Source of the DNA: Piezodorus guildinii
Taxonomy: Eukaryota > Arthropoda > Insecta > Hemiptera > Pentatomidae
Reading direction: 5' to 3'
NCBI GenBank assembly: GCA_023052935.1
Contig: CM041292.1
Span: 114,357,436-114,421,435, forward strand
DNA: 64,000 nt
Shown: positions 33,202-41,039 of the stretch, piece after piece
How positions within the stretch are numbered: the first letter of the stretch is position 1
How the letters are laid out: every line of letters begins with the position of its first letter
Notes under the pieces: generated by a model
The model's database searches: none
The model's input: only the letters and a program-made list of their open reading frames with translations
Told to the model about the DNA's origin: nothing
Position numbers and translations under genes: made by a program

Positions 33202-35609
33202 AAGTAGCTGAATCTTGTCAAGTCAAACCAAACCTGTATGCAAGGAAAGACAGATGGATAATTTATAAAGAAGAAGGACAAAATGGTTTAGGTTAGAAAA
33301 AATATATCGGTATATTGTGAGAAATCTATCAAATGTTTGAGCTACATAGGGGAATAAGTCAGTTAGGTATAATCTTTCCTTAAGTGCAATTTCAATGTCT
33401 GCTTTTCTATATGGTTGAATATAGTAGACAGAATCTGAACACAAAGCCTGTACCTTTAAGACTCGAGAAGCCACTTGGATAAGAGATCACCTGTAGCAGG
33501 CCAGGATAACAGCCTTCTATGACAAAGGTCATGGGTTCAAACCCGCAGGTGGTCCAAGGATTTCCCTATCACTAGTCAAGGACTAGCAGGAAACTTTAAA
33601 ATAATTTCCAGTAGGATGTTTAAACTCTTGTAGAAGGGGAGTGCTTTTTTAGCTGCATTGACCAAACCAATTATAGTTCCCAAATAAATGTAAACATTAT
33701 GATTATAATTGTTTCTTTTAAGGTGAACAATGTTTATCAGAAAATTGGAAAACACAAATCATCTCTGAAAAAGAACCAAACATTAAATTCCTTTTTTCAA
33801 CGTTTATGCAAAGAGGTGATAGATAAAGATCATGCTCAGCCTCCTAGTTTTCATCCATTATGTAGAGGCTGAGTGAGCCCCAAGAGAATATCCTTATGGC
33901 TGAAATAACAGAATCAATTATTATTTGGCCACTGCTGGGTACGAACCCTGGACCAAGAGATTAGTAAGCCAATACTCTACCAACTGGACCACCCAGACTC
34001 TGACAGTTGATAAGATATTTGAATGTCAGTCAGAATATTGTGTTCACCACTTTACAAACTAGATGTAGACTAATGGGTCTGTATGAAGAAGCTGCAGATA
34101 TTCCACGTTTGAAGAAATAAAAACCCAGGGACTTTTGGATAATTTCTGGAAATTCGGCACAACATCAGATGGAGTAAAAGCTGGAATATATAATATTAGG
34201 AGCGGGGAGATATAAAGATAATCTTATTAGTAATTATTAAGAGTTAAGATAGTCTGTGTGTATTGTTACATAGGAAATTTTTAAAAATTGTAGCTTTAAT
34301 AATCACTGACACAGCCCAAGAATCATCTAATTATATGAGTGACACAACACAGTTGACTGAGAATTGATTGAACTGTACAAATCATGAGTACTTTGATCCC
34401 TCCTATCTCATCTATAATCGAAACTTATGAAGTAATGGTTGTAATCTGTATCTTTGAAGGAATGTTGGATGTTCTTTCCTTTTGACATGGTTCTTCAAAA
34501 AGAAAAGATCAGAACTACTTCTTAATTAAGTATAACCTGTAGTCCTTTGTTAGCGAAAGCCTTGTAAATAACAATAAAGGATGTAGGCCATTAAGGCAGT
34601 GAATTTGGTAAAATGGTACAAAAAAAGCCCAGGACGAGTAGAAACAATGAACTGAAGATCTATATTTCTAGACATTCATATATGTGACATCTCTAAAGTA
34701 ATGTTTAAAGAGACAACAAAATTATGGTTAATACCACTGCCAACGTAATTGCAGGCTACAGCAGCAGTTAGTTAGTAGGATGCGTGCAGTAGAAATGAAT
34801 ATTGAAAGTACTTAGTATCTCAAGTTCACAGACAGAAGATAATATCTTAGCATGCCATTTCAATCAACATTTTTATTCTTTGATTCAGGTGAAAGCATAC
34901 TATCACTCTTTTTTACTATAATTACATTATGTATTTTAAGAATATTTGTCCTATAAATGCAACCTAACACAATAATATATAAGCTAATGATGACTTGCTT
35001 TTTTTATTAGTAATCTATAAGCAATTAAGAATATATATGTTATTTAACAAAGAACTCAAACCTTTCCACAACCAGGAGGACCCCAAAGTATCATACTAGG
35101 GAACTCATAATTTTCAAGTAGATTCTTTAAAACTGAGCTTTCACCCAGAACATGACTCTGTCCAATAAAATGCTGCAATGAATCAGGTCTCATTCTTTCA
35201 GCTAGTGGCTTCACTAACATCTCATTACCTTTCTGTAAGGGATTGTATTTTTAATTAATAACTTAAACTTCTATTGCTGACTGAATAAAGCAATAATTCA
35301 CTAATATCATACTTTAGTTCCAATTGATGTTTGATGACCAAAATTACTTGTAGTATTTACACTGGTTGTGGTGTTATTATCCCATGTACTAGTTGAAGGT
35401 TGGGCCTCTTTAATTGAACTATTTCTTAGCTTTTTGTTAGGCAATGTAGGAGACTTAGCTACATCATCCTGATATTGCCTTTTCAAAGTAGTTTCACATT
35501 GTGAATTTAAAAATAAACACTTTTCAACATGATTCTCAATACTCCCAAGAGGGAATTCTTTATTGCACACTGGACATACAGAATTCTTGGTACTATTTGA
35601 CATTTCCAT
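17257..35609 (-). CDS. WRNIP1: WRNIP1 (Mgs1/RarA-type AAA+ ATPase), 8 coding exons
   Basis: Coding exons in transcript order: 35313-35609, 35062-35232, 31750-32168, 26977-27136, 26710-26893, 23408-23522, 20974-21104, 17257-17354 (stop 17257-17259). All GT/AG junctions and phases agree, giving 524 aa. The N-terminus carries a UBZ-type zinc finger ([20 protein letters not shown], about aa 12-31) expected to bind ubiquitin. AAA+ motifs follow: Walker A GPPGCGK (aa 150-156), Walker [11 protein letters not shown] (aa 207-216), sensor-1 GATTENPSF (aa 237-245), LLSRCRVF with the Arg finger and [13 protein letters not shown] (sensor-2 region). The C-terminal tetramerisation part has [35 protein letters not shown] and [13 protein letters not shown]. 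Family knowledge: a nuclear ATPase acting at stalled replication forks with WRN and DNA polymerase delta. It is shorter than human WRNIP1, mostly in the linker. Introns carry a Jockey element, a foldback Penelope-like element and many repeats. Confidence 0.95.
17441..17900. repeat. Family B repeat (copy B1) with internal expansion
   Basis: Phrases such as TTCTGATTCTAGAACA, TTATAAGTTGTGGCTTGACC and GAGTAATGGGCGTATATATA recur in order at 41500-41700 and in part at 55200-55400. The repeat is non-coding. A minisatellite has expanded inside this copy. Confidence 0.55.
17587..17768. repeat. Minisatellite, about 29-bp unit, about six copies
   Basis: Tandem copies of TCAATAATATTTACAATG joined by TTTCTCTATCT, with small deletions in the fifth and sixth units. 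The unit derives from family B sequence (TCTATCTTCAATAATAACTG in the copy at 41660). Confidence 0.85.
17990..18170. repeat. Repeat C, copy 1
   Basis: About 130 bp (GGGGTTGGTGATATAAGAGT, TTGTATGTATTTTTTAATGC, AGGGGTGGACAACCCTTATC) is repeated in the same orientation about 560 bp downstream at 18580-18715. The shared block probably belongs to the 3' region of a retroelement. Confidence 0.6.
18580..18853 (+). repeat. Repeat C, copy 2, with RTE-like 3' tail
   Basis: This is the second copy of the block at 17990. It continues into TCAAGCCGTTTCGGAGGAGT and GTGACACGAGAATTTTATAT, a type of ending I associate with arthropod RTE/SINE 3' ends. The tail is cut at 18853 by the insertion of the reverse transcriptase element that follows. 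Confidence 0.55.
18854..20561 (+). pseudogene. Reverse transcriptase of the RTE-like element, one internal stop
   Basis: From [15 protein letters not shown] the frame runs through the RT domain: [89 protein letters not shown] (catalytic YADD) and [10 protein letters not shown]. The C-terminal part ([32 protein letters not shown]) reaches a TAA at 20390-20392. Translation beyond it stays in frame ([20 protein letters not shown]) to a second stop at 20559-20561, so the first is a premature stop. An upstream ATG at 18806 lies in the older repeat and is not the original start. Confidence 0.88.
18854..20585 (+). mobile_element. RTE-like non-LTR retrotransposon, 5'-truncated, 10-bp TSD
   Basis: The element is bounded by the perfect direct repeat AGATAAAATA at 18844-18853 and 20586-20595. 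It starts within the coding region, lacking the endonuclease, and ends in a GAAGAAGAAGAAAAAG-type tail rather than pure poly(A). It sits downstream of WRNIP1 exon 7, within the last WRNIP1 intron, antisense to the gene. The single stop codon and otherwise open frame suggest a fairly recent insertion. Confidence 0.88.
22045..22686. repeat. Family A MITE-like repeat (copy A2)
   Basis: The left end is TACTTTCACTTACTTATA and the right end GAGGTAAGTGAAAGT, near-perfect inverted repeats. The interior has ATTTCATATTTAAGAC, TTCTCAAAAACGGCTC and TCATTCTGATGGAAATAGTC, shared with the copies at 25897, 30240 and 44830 (the last inverted). It is non-coding and lies in a WRNIP1 intron. Confidence 0.75.
22813..22882 (+). 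repeat. SINE-like 3' end
   Basis: CTTTAAGGTTTTAAGCCTTA followed by AAACCCAAACAAATAAG closely parallels 31078-31146, where the tail is (AAAC)-rich. This is typical of the 3' end of a SINE or short retroelement. The 5' part is not recognisable. Confidence 0.45.
23640..24264. repeat. Family B repeat (copy B2), host site of the foldback element
   Basis: TTGTTTATTATTTCCAAATA, CACTGCTAATTTCAAAATGC, GGTCCAGTAGTTTTGGA and TGAAAACAATAAACCAAAA match the order of motifs in the copies at 41040 and 54840. A truncated SINE interrupts it at 23811-23900. The Penelope-like foldback element has inserted at its right end, inside AAACCAAAATCTTTG. Confidence 0.6.
23811..23900 (-). repeat. 5'-truncated SINE, minus strand
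   Basis: On the minus strand it reads CCCCTGTATAGCCTACAAGG then CGAGGTAGGGGTGAATAAAAA, ending in poly(A). It is the same 3' end as the SINE at 60768-62045, and it shows the uninterrupted target sequence into which a hAT-like element inserted there. Confidence 0.7.
24337..24374 (-). ncRNA. Hammerhead-like ribozyme motif, left arm of E2
   Basis: On the minus strand the sequence reads CCCTGATGAAGGCCCACATT then GTAGGCCGAAACGTC. This supplies CTGATGA, a GGCC/GGCC helix (helix II) and GAAAC, the conserved hammerhead core. Helices I and III are not resolved by eye. Penelope-like elements are known to carry such motifs in their terminal repeats. Confidence 0.5.
25052..25090 (+). ncRNA. Hammerhead-like motif, right arm of E2, core damaged
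   Basis: This is the mirror copy of the motif at 24337. It keeps CTGATGA but reads GGCCAAAACG where the left arm has GGCCGAAACG, so the conserved G before AAA is A. It is probably inactive if the family motif is catalytic. Confidence 0.45.
25897..26690. repeat. Family A repeat (copy A3) abutting a WRNIP1 exon
   Basis: It starts with ACTTTCACTTACCTATATAT and follows the family order (ATTTCATATTTAAGACCACT, TTCTCAAAAACGG, GCTAAAGATTTTAGAAAAA, CGATAAAACTAACTGATTAT). The right terminal repeat is missing. The copy runs to within about 20 bp of the splice donor of WRNIP1 exon 5 (26708-26709). Confidence 0.7.
27306..29433 (-). mobile_element. Jockey-type non-LTR retrotransposon, 2.1 kb, 10-bp TSD
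   Basis: ACACAATTCT flanks the element at 27296-27305 and 29434-29443. The poly(A) tail appears as the T run at 27306-27321. The coding direction is minus, the same as WRNIP1, in whose intron 3 it sits. The 5' end is truncated in the linker upstream of the RT domain, so ORF1 and the endonuclease are absent. Confidence 0.92.
27700..29400 (-). pseudogene. Jockey-type reverse transcriptase, decayed
   Basis: Upstream coding pieces (29400-28860) read [49 protein letters not shown] and [20 protein letters not shown], with a frameshift and a stop before the 240-codon frame at 28128-28850. That frame holds [62 protein letters not shown] (FADD at the catalytic site) and VRYLGFLLD. Beyond 28128 the protein continues in other frames ([44 protein letters not shown]). 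These are Jockey-clade features. Confidence 0.9.
30240..30976. repeat. Family A repeat (copy A4)
   Basis: The order of shared phrases is GAAATTTCATATTTAAGACC, TTCTCAAAAACGGCTCCAAT, GATTTTAGAAAAAATGTTAT and GAGGTAAGTGAAAGAC at the right end. The left terminal repeat is absent. It lies in a WRNIP1 intron. Confidence 0.65.
31078..31146 (+). repeat. SINE-like 3' end with AAAC-rich tail
   Basis: GATGACCTTAGGGTTTTACG and CCTTAAAACC are followed by TAAACAAACAAACAACC. It is the sister of 22813-22882. Confidence 0.5.
31505..31580 (-). repeat. SINE-like 3' end, minus strand
   Basis: On the minus strand GTAGCATAAAGTGACGTTAA runs into ATAAATAAACAAACAAAC. A diverged sister occurs at 44356-44440. Only the 3' terminus is present. 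Confidence 0.45.
32755..32968. other. GC-rich island in a WRNIP1 intron, unidentified
   Basis: A compact block far less AT-rich than the intron around it (GGAGTCTGAGCCAGGACAAG; CCAGCCGCGTACGGAGGAGG). It is open on both strands for about 60 codons with no recognisable protein. It may be a SINE or other young insert. No TSD was found by eye. Confidence 0.3.
33144..33199. repeat. (AT)n microsatellite
   Basis: About 28 uninterrupted AT dinucleotides in a WRNIP1 intron. Confidence 0.95.
33492..33690 (+). repeat. tRNA-derived SINE
   Basis: A B-box-like segment GGTCATGGGTTCAAACCCGC sits near the 5' end. A body of about 120 bp follows and ends in an A/T-rich tail (CCCAAATAAATGTAAAC). The A box is weak. 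Confidence 0.5.
33863..34003 (-). repeat. tRNA-derived SINE, minus strand
   Basis: On the minus strand the head reads GGTCCAGTTGGTAGAG (A box) and GGTCCAGGGTTCGTACCC (B box). The body has GATTCTGTTATTTCAGC, shared with the SINE at 49949, and GGGGCTCACTCAGCCTC, shared with the one at 11286. It is not a functional tRNA gene, because the acceptor and anticodon stems do not pair. Confidence 0.7.
34010..35061. other. WRNIP1 intron 2 remainder; nothing recognised
   Basis: AT-rich intron between the SINE pair and WRNIP1 exon 2, without an open frame or repeat that I can identify. Confidence 0.4.
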
Positions 35610-35924
35610 CAAATTTCGAAATATTTTTTTATTAAATACTTAAATTAAATTAGCTGTTTCACATAATCAAAATAAGTCAATACTTAAACAACTTTAAATC
35701 AAATTTAAAATTACTTAATAACACACTACGTTCAAACCAAATCTTTCGTTTAAAAAGAACAGCCAAATTTACAAAGAGATCAAAATGGACCTACAAAATC
35801 AATTGAGAACATTTTTATGTATTGTGGATGTAATTAGTTGACCGTTGAGAATTACTGGAAGGAATTAGTCCGGGTGGCGGTCATTAAATGAAACAACTAA
35901 ATAGTTTCAACTATTTTATTGTTT

Positions 35925-35963
35925 GCCAACGTTTCGACCCCCTTTGTGGGTCATCATCAGGGC
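35925..35963 (-). ncRNA. Hammerhead-like ribozyme motif, left arm of E1
   Basis: On the minus strand CCCTGATGATGACCCACAAA is followed by GGGGGTCGAAACGTTGGC. It contains CTGATGA, a GACCC/GGGTC helix II and GAAAC. Helices I and III are not resolved by eye. It is the mirror of the motif at 39110. Confidence 0.5.
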
Positions 35964-36828
35964 TAAAAAGATACAAAAGAATATAATTTCAATGACATTA
36001 CATACAATATTATATAACCTATTTAGCTAGAGAACGTCGGTATTGAAAAAATAACAGAAGAACTGTGTATGTAAAAAAAAAATTACAATGACCATATTAC
36101 AATAATGAAAGTGTTATACAGAGAAAATAAAAATGTTCACTAAACAAAATTTACACAGGTATCAATAATTTACATGAAATATGAAATATAAAAATATGAA
36201 GTAGAGTGGAGATACGTACCGCATGGTGGGAGAATGGAAACTAGGTACTGTTTTGGTAGATGGGGGGTAGGTAGGATGGAAAATACGTAGGAAAAGGTGG
36301 AATGGAAAATACGTACTGATTTATGGACAGGGCCTGACAACAATGACTAAAATTCTTAATACTACCATACAAAGAATCAATGAAATTTAACTTATGATTA
36401 TAATAATGATACAGGATAAAAAATTATGATTTAATTCTTGAAATATCACCTATATAATAGTAAGAGCAGTGATGGAAGATGTATATGGAGAAAAACTGAC
36501 TGTACCTCCCAACTTAATCATCCCTAATTCTGTTTTAGGTATCCAAAGATAACAGGGTGGAAAAAATAATAATGGAACATTGTAAAATACATTAATTGAC
36601 AAATCTTACAGGTTGATAAAAAAAATTAAATAAACATAAATACAAGTTGGAATAAATTGAATAGTGAAGACATTTAGAAAATTTTAAATACATAAACAAA
36701 ACAAAATAAATACATATATAGAATTATATGGATACCTAAAATAGATTTAAAAATATTAATAAAAACCAACAAACAATAATAATGAAAAACAAAACAATAT
36801 ATATGGTGGGATAGACAGAGAAAATATG

Positions 36829-37479
36829 CTACTTAATAGAGTTTAATATGTGGCTATATGTGGAGGAAATGCATTGTTTATCGGTTTTGTGGTTAACAGG
36901 ATTGGATTGGAGGTGGATGTGGACGGATTCAGCGATTAGTCTTTTCTTATGGTTTGGAACATAATCTAAAATGGAGCAGTCGTCAAAGTTAAAGGAATGA
37001 TTGAAATGTATGGAGTGTTCAGAAAGTTTTGAGGCTAGAGGGTTTCGAGAGGATACGGAGAGTTTATGTTGCGATATTCTGGTTTTTAAGTAATTTTTGG
37101 TTTCTCCTACATAGGATACATCACAATCTGTACATGAAATTTTATAAACAATATTGGAACGATATATAGGAGTGATCGGGTCTTTTGTATTGGTAAAAAG
37201 GTGAGAAAGCTTGTTCTGGGTCTTTAGTCCTAGTTTTAAGGAAGGTAAGGAAAATTTAAGGATTTTTTTTATATTTTCAGAAAGGTGCGGAATGTAAGGT
37301 AGGGATCTATATAAAAATATCATGGGTGAATCATGGTTGGGAATTGTAGGGGAAGTAACGGTGGTTTTTGTGTTATAAGAATCTATAAGGTTTTTAATTA
37401 CTTTTTTTGGGAAGCTGTTTAAGGTTAGTATTTTTTTAATACGTTCGATATTATTAGGATGGTACTTTGGATCAGACAA
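36829..37479 (-). CDS. Penelope-like GIY-YIG endonuclease, 5'-truncated, left arm
   Basis: An open frame of 216 codons ends at 36829. It begins at a TTG and stays open upstream to the palindrome spacer (NVAKNLVHRCLSLSDPKYH), so no real start exists and the N-terminal RT has been lost. The C-terminal half is a GIY-YIG domain: NIVYKISCTDC (GIY position), VSYVGETKNYLKTRISQHK (YIG position plus the conserved Arg) and RLIAESVHIHL (the metal-binding Glu). The CTDC pair resembles the Cys motif of PLE endonucleases. In intact PLEs this domain nicks target DNA to prime reverse transcription. The translation is identical to the right-arm copy. Confidence 0.88.
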   Translation of the reverse strand: MSDPKYHPNNIERIKKILTLNSFPKKVIKNLIDSYNTKTTVTSPTIPNHDSPMIFLYRSLPYIPHLSENIKKILKFSLPSLKLGLKTQNKLSHLFTNTKDPITPIYRSNIVYKISCTDCDVSYVGETKNYLKTRISQHKLSVSSRNPLASKLSEHSIHFNHSFNFDDCSILDYVPNHKKRLIAESVHIHLQSNPVNHKTDKQCISSTYSHILNSIK

Positions 37480-37588
37480 GGATAGGCAACGGTGGACGAG
37501 ATTCTTGGCAACATTTAATTTCTGATGATATGGGTGTTTAAATCAGAAATTAAATGTTGCCAAGAATCTCGTCCACCGTTGCCTATCC

Positions 37589-38239
37589 TTGTCTGATCCA
37601 AAGTACCATCCTAATAATATCGAACGTATTAAAAAAATACTAACCTTAAACAGCTTCCCAAAAAAAGTAATTAAAAACCTTATAGATTCTTATAACACAA
37701 AAACCACCGTTACTTCCCCTACAATTCCCAACCATGATTCACCCATGATATTTTTATATAGATCCCTACCTTACATTCCGCACCTTTCTGAAAATATAAA
37801 AAAAATCCTTAAATTTTCCTTACCTTCCTTAAAACTAGGACTAAAGACCCAGAACAAGCTTTCTCACCTTTTTACCAATACAAAAGACCCGATCACTCCT
37901 ATATATCGTTCCAATATTGTTTATAAAATTTCATGTACAGATTGTGATGTATCCTATGTAGGAGAAACCAAAAATTACTTAAAAACCAGAATATCGCAAC
38001 ATAAACTCTCCGTATCCTCTCGAAACCCTCTAGCCTCAAAACTTTCTGAACACTCCATACATTTCAATCATTCCTTTAACTTTGACGACTGCTCCATTTT
38101 AGATTATGTTCCAAACCATAAGAAAAGACTAATCGCTGAATCCGTCCACATCCACCTCCAATCCAATCCTGTTAACCACAAAACCGATAAACAATGCATT
38201 TCCTCCACATATAGCCACATATTAAACTCTATTAAGTAG
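37589..38239 (+). CDS. Penelope-like GIY-YIG endonuclease, 5'-truncated, right arm
   Basis: This mirror copy of the frame at 36829-37479 has an identical predicted protein of 216 residues. It reads away from the palindrome centre and ends at 38239. The GIY-YIG residues, CTDC pair and catalytic Glu are all retained. The absence of any amino-acid difference between the arms means either very recent formation or ongoing gene conversion. Confidence 0.88.
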   Translation: MSDPKYHPNNIERIKKILTLNSFPKKVIKNLIDSYNTKTTVTSPTIPNHDSPMIFLYRSLPYIPHLSENIKKILKFSLPSLKLGLKTQNKLSHLFTNTKDPITPIYRSNIVYKISCTDCDVSYVGETKNYLKTRISQHKLSVSSRNPLASKLSEHSIHFNHSFNFDDCSILDYVPNHKKRLIAESVHIHLQSNPVNHKTDKQCISSTYSHILNSIK

Positions 38240-39109
38240 CATATTTTCTCTGTCTATCCCACCATATATATTGTTTTGTTTTTCATTATTATTGTTTGTT
38301 GGTTTTTATTAATATTTTTAAATCTATTTTAGGTATCCATATAATTCTATATATGTATTTATTTTGTTTTGTTTATGTATTTAAAATTTTCTAAATGTCT
38401 TCACTATTCAATTTATTCCAACTTGTATTTATGTTTATTTAATTTTTTTTATCAACCTGTAAGATTTGTCAATTAATGTATTTTACAATGTTCCATTATT
38501 ATTTTTTCCACCCTGTTATCTTTGGATACCTAAAACAGAATTAGGGATGATTAAGTTGGGAGGTACAGTCAGTTTTTCTCCATATACATCTTCCATCACT
38601 GCTCTTACTATTATATAGGTGATATTTCAAGAATTAAATCATAATTTTTTATCCTGTATCATTATTATAATCATAAGTTAAATTTCATTGATTCTTTGTA
38701 TGGTAGTATTAAGAATTTTAGTCATTGTTGTCAGGCCCTGTCCATAAATCAGTACGTATTTTCCATTCCACCTTTTCCTACGTATTTTCCATCCTACCTA
38801 CCCCCCATCTACCAAAACAGTACCTAGTTTCCATTCTCCCACCATGCGGTACGTATCTCCACTCTACTTCATATTTTTATATTTCATATTTCATGTAAAT
38901 TATTGATACCTGTGTAAATTTTGTTTAGTGAACATTTTTATTTTCTCTGTATAACACTTTCATTATTGTAATATGGTCATTGTAATTTTTTTTTTTTTAC
39001 ATACACAGTTCTTCTGTTATTTTTTTTCAATACCGACGTTCTCTAGCTAAATAGGTTATATAATATTGTATGTAATGTCATTGAAATTATATTCTTTTGT
39101 ATCTTTTTA

Positions 39110-39147
39110 GCCCTGATGATGACCCACAAAGGGGTCGAAACGTTGGC
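39110..39147 (+). ncRNA. Hammerhead-like ribozyme motif, right arm of E1
   Basis: GCCCTGATGATGACCCACAA then AGGGGTCGAAACGTTGGC: the CTGATGA and GAAAC core boxes flank a GACCC/GGGTC helix II. It lies about 870 bp after the endonuclease stop and about 110 bp from the element end. Confidence 0.5.
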
Positions 39148-39845
39148 AAACAATAAAATAGTTGAAACTATTTAGTTGTTTCATTTAATGACCGCCACCC
39201 GGACTAATTCCTTCCAGGAATTTTTATGTATTAATTCATATGCGTAATATATGTGGAAAATGTTAAAAAAGGAGTCACATTAATGAAATTGATGGAAATT
39301 ATTGAAGGAACAATTTTCAGCACCATCAGACGATACAAGAATAAAGAAACATTTGATGGGCAAATAAAACGCCAAAAATACTGAAGGAACTATTTAAAAG
39401 AGCTAAGGACATTAAAAATATAAATATGTGTGTGTGTGTGCTTATAAATATAGCTCTTAAAAACTGTAGACAAGAAAACTACACCTCCTGTAGTTCCTTG
39501 CTTTTAAAACTATTTCTGAGAGGTACTCTGAAAATTCTTGGCTCCGAGAAACCATTTTCTTGTGCTATAGCAAACGTAGTGAGTACCCCTAATGTCGAAG
39601 TTGGTACATGCTAAATGCTATTTAATATATTAAAAAGCAAAGAGTTTTTAATTGAATTACAATGGATTCCGTCATCCACTGTGGACTCCTTGGGAATGAA
39701 GAGGCTGATAAATTAGTCAAGTAAGGTTGATCAAGTAAACGAGTTAAAAGAGACAAATGATAGAAAAGTCTAAGGGAGTACTGCTCAAAATAATCACTGG
39801 AAATTTCTATCTTTAGCAGCATCTACACAGAACAGGAGTCATATA

Positions 39846-41020
39846 TACGTGGGTGAATCAAACATAAACGAGACTTATTTTTTTATTTTTACTTTGAACA
39901 CAAAGAAAGGTACACCTCATTTTTCTACATAGTCTCCTGATTTGGAAATACATTTTTCCCAGCGCATAGGTAATTTTCCAATCCCGTGCTCATAGAATGA
40001 AGTAGGTTGTGTCTTCAGACAATTGAGCACGTAGGCTTCAACCTCATCGTCACTGACGAATCTCTGACCTCCCAAAGCTTCCTTGGAGTGGACCAAACAG
40101 GTGAAAGTCACGATGGTGATAAGTCTGGACTATAGGGAGGGTGTTCCAGCGTCTCCCAGCCCAGTTGCTCCAATTTTTCTCTCGTCAGGGCCGCAGTATG
40201 CGGGCGAGCATTGTCCTGAAGAAGAATCACTTATCTCATCGGTAGGTCCTTTCTTTTGCGGCGATATGCAAGTCTGACTTCATTCAAAATGTCGCAGTAG
40301 TATGCGGCATTGATAGTCCTGCGTTCATGCAAAAATTCAAGATGCAGCAAGCCACACTGGTCAAAAAACTCGGAAGCCAAAACCTTCCCAGCTGACAGCC
40401 GTGACTTGGCTTTCACTGGTCCAGGTTCCCCTTTCTGTCTCCACACCATACTCGCTGGTTTTGATTCAGGGGTGTAATGATGCACCCAAATTTCATCACA
40501 GGTGATGATGTGATTGAGAAATGAGGCTCCCTCAGCCTGAAATCTTGCAAGAAGACCTTCACAGACCTGAAAACGGTTCAGCTTCTGCTCAGCTGTGAGA
40601 AGTCGAGGAACCCACCTGGCACACACCTTACGAAAACCTAGCTCCTCTGTGAGTATGGAAAAAGTGCTTCCATAGCTTATCCCAACCTCACTTACAATTT
40701 CACTGGTGGTTAGACGTCTGTCACCTTCAATAAGCTGTCGAACACGGCTGATGTTGTCTGCAGTGATGCTGGAGCAGGTTCTGCGGTCATGGCTTTCATT
40801 CTGAACACGATCACGACCCTCTACAAACTGTTTATGCCATGCAAACACTCTGGCACGAGAAAGTGTCTCTTCCCCGAACTGTAACGTCAACCTTTTTAGA
40901 TTTCAGCCGGTTTTACACCTTCAGCAGCAAGAAATTTGATGATAATACATTGCGCAATCGAGGGGAATACATCCTGCTCAGACATCGTCACGGCGATAAC
41001 TGGTGAGTTCGAGGGCATGC
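39846..41020 (-). mobile_element. mariner-family transposon with nearly complete transposase
   Basis: The start MSEQDVFPSIAQCIIIKFLA lies at 40985 and is soon followed by stops. A 219-codon frame (40231-40890) then covers the helix-turn-helix part (SRVRQLIEGDRRLTTSEI, WVPRLLTAEQK) and the first catalytic Asp (ITCDEIWVHHYTPESK). After frame changes come LLQDNARPHTAALTREKLEQ (second Asp), HPPYSPDLSP (third Asp) and a last frame ending KCISKSGDYVEK at about 39917. All three catalytic positions of a DD34D transposase are visible, but the gene is broken. The left terminus GGGTGAATCAAACATAAACG is mariner-like. The right terminal repeat is missing where family B sequence begins. Confidence 0.88.
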
Positions 41021-41039
41021 GCCCGCCTGCTTTAAAAAA

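Larger units (their letters stand above)
35824..39219. mobile_element. Large foldback Penelope-like element (E1), 13-bp TSD
   Basis: ATTTTTATGTATT flanks the element at 35811-35823 and 39220-39232. Two arms (35855-37526 and 37542-39217, about 1.67 kb each) are near-perfect inverted copies around a 15-bp spacer (37527-37541), differing mainly in homopolymer lengths. Each arm encodes, reading outward, the linker and GIY-YIG endonuclease end of a Penelope-like protein, then about 870 bp of 3' sequence with a hammerhead-like motif. The reverse transcriptase is absent from both arms, which are truncated at the same base. A 31-bp tail (35824-35854) occurs on the left end only. The element lies 215 bp upstream of the WRNIP1 start codon, between two divergent genes. 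The near-identity of the arms and the perfect TSD indicate a recent insertion. Confidence 0.9.

Noticed and set aside
33930..34003. Functional tRNA gene on the minus strand
   Set aside because: A and B boxes are present but the acceptor and anticodon stems do not pair, and a SINE body follows.
35824..39219. The 3.4-kb palindrome as a palindromic-read assembly artefact
   Set aside because: The flanks carry a perfect 13-bp target duplication, the left end has 31 extra bases absent from the right, and E2 has the same build. Read spanning would still be the decisive check.
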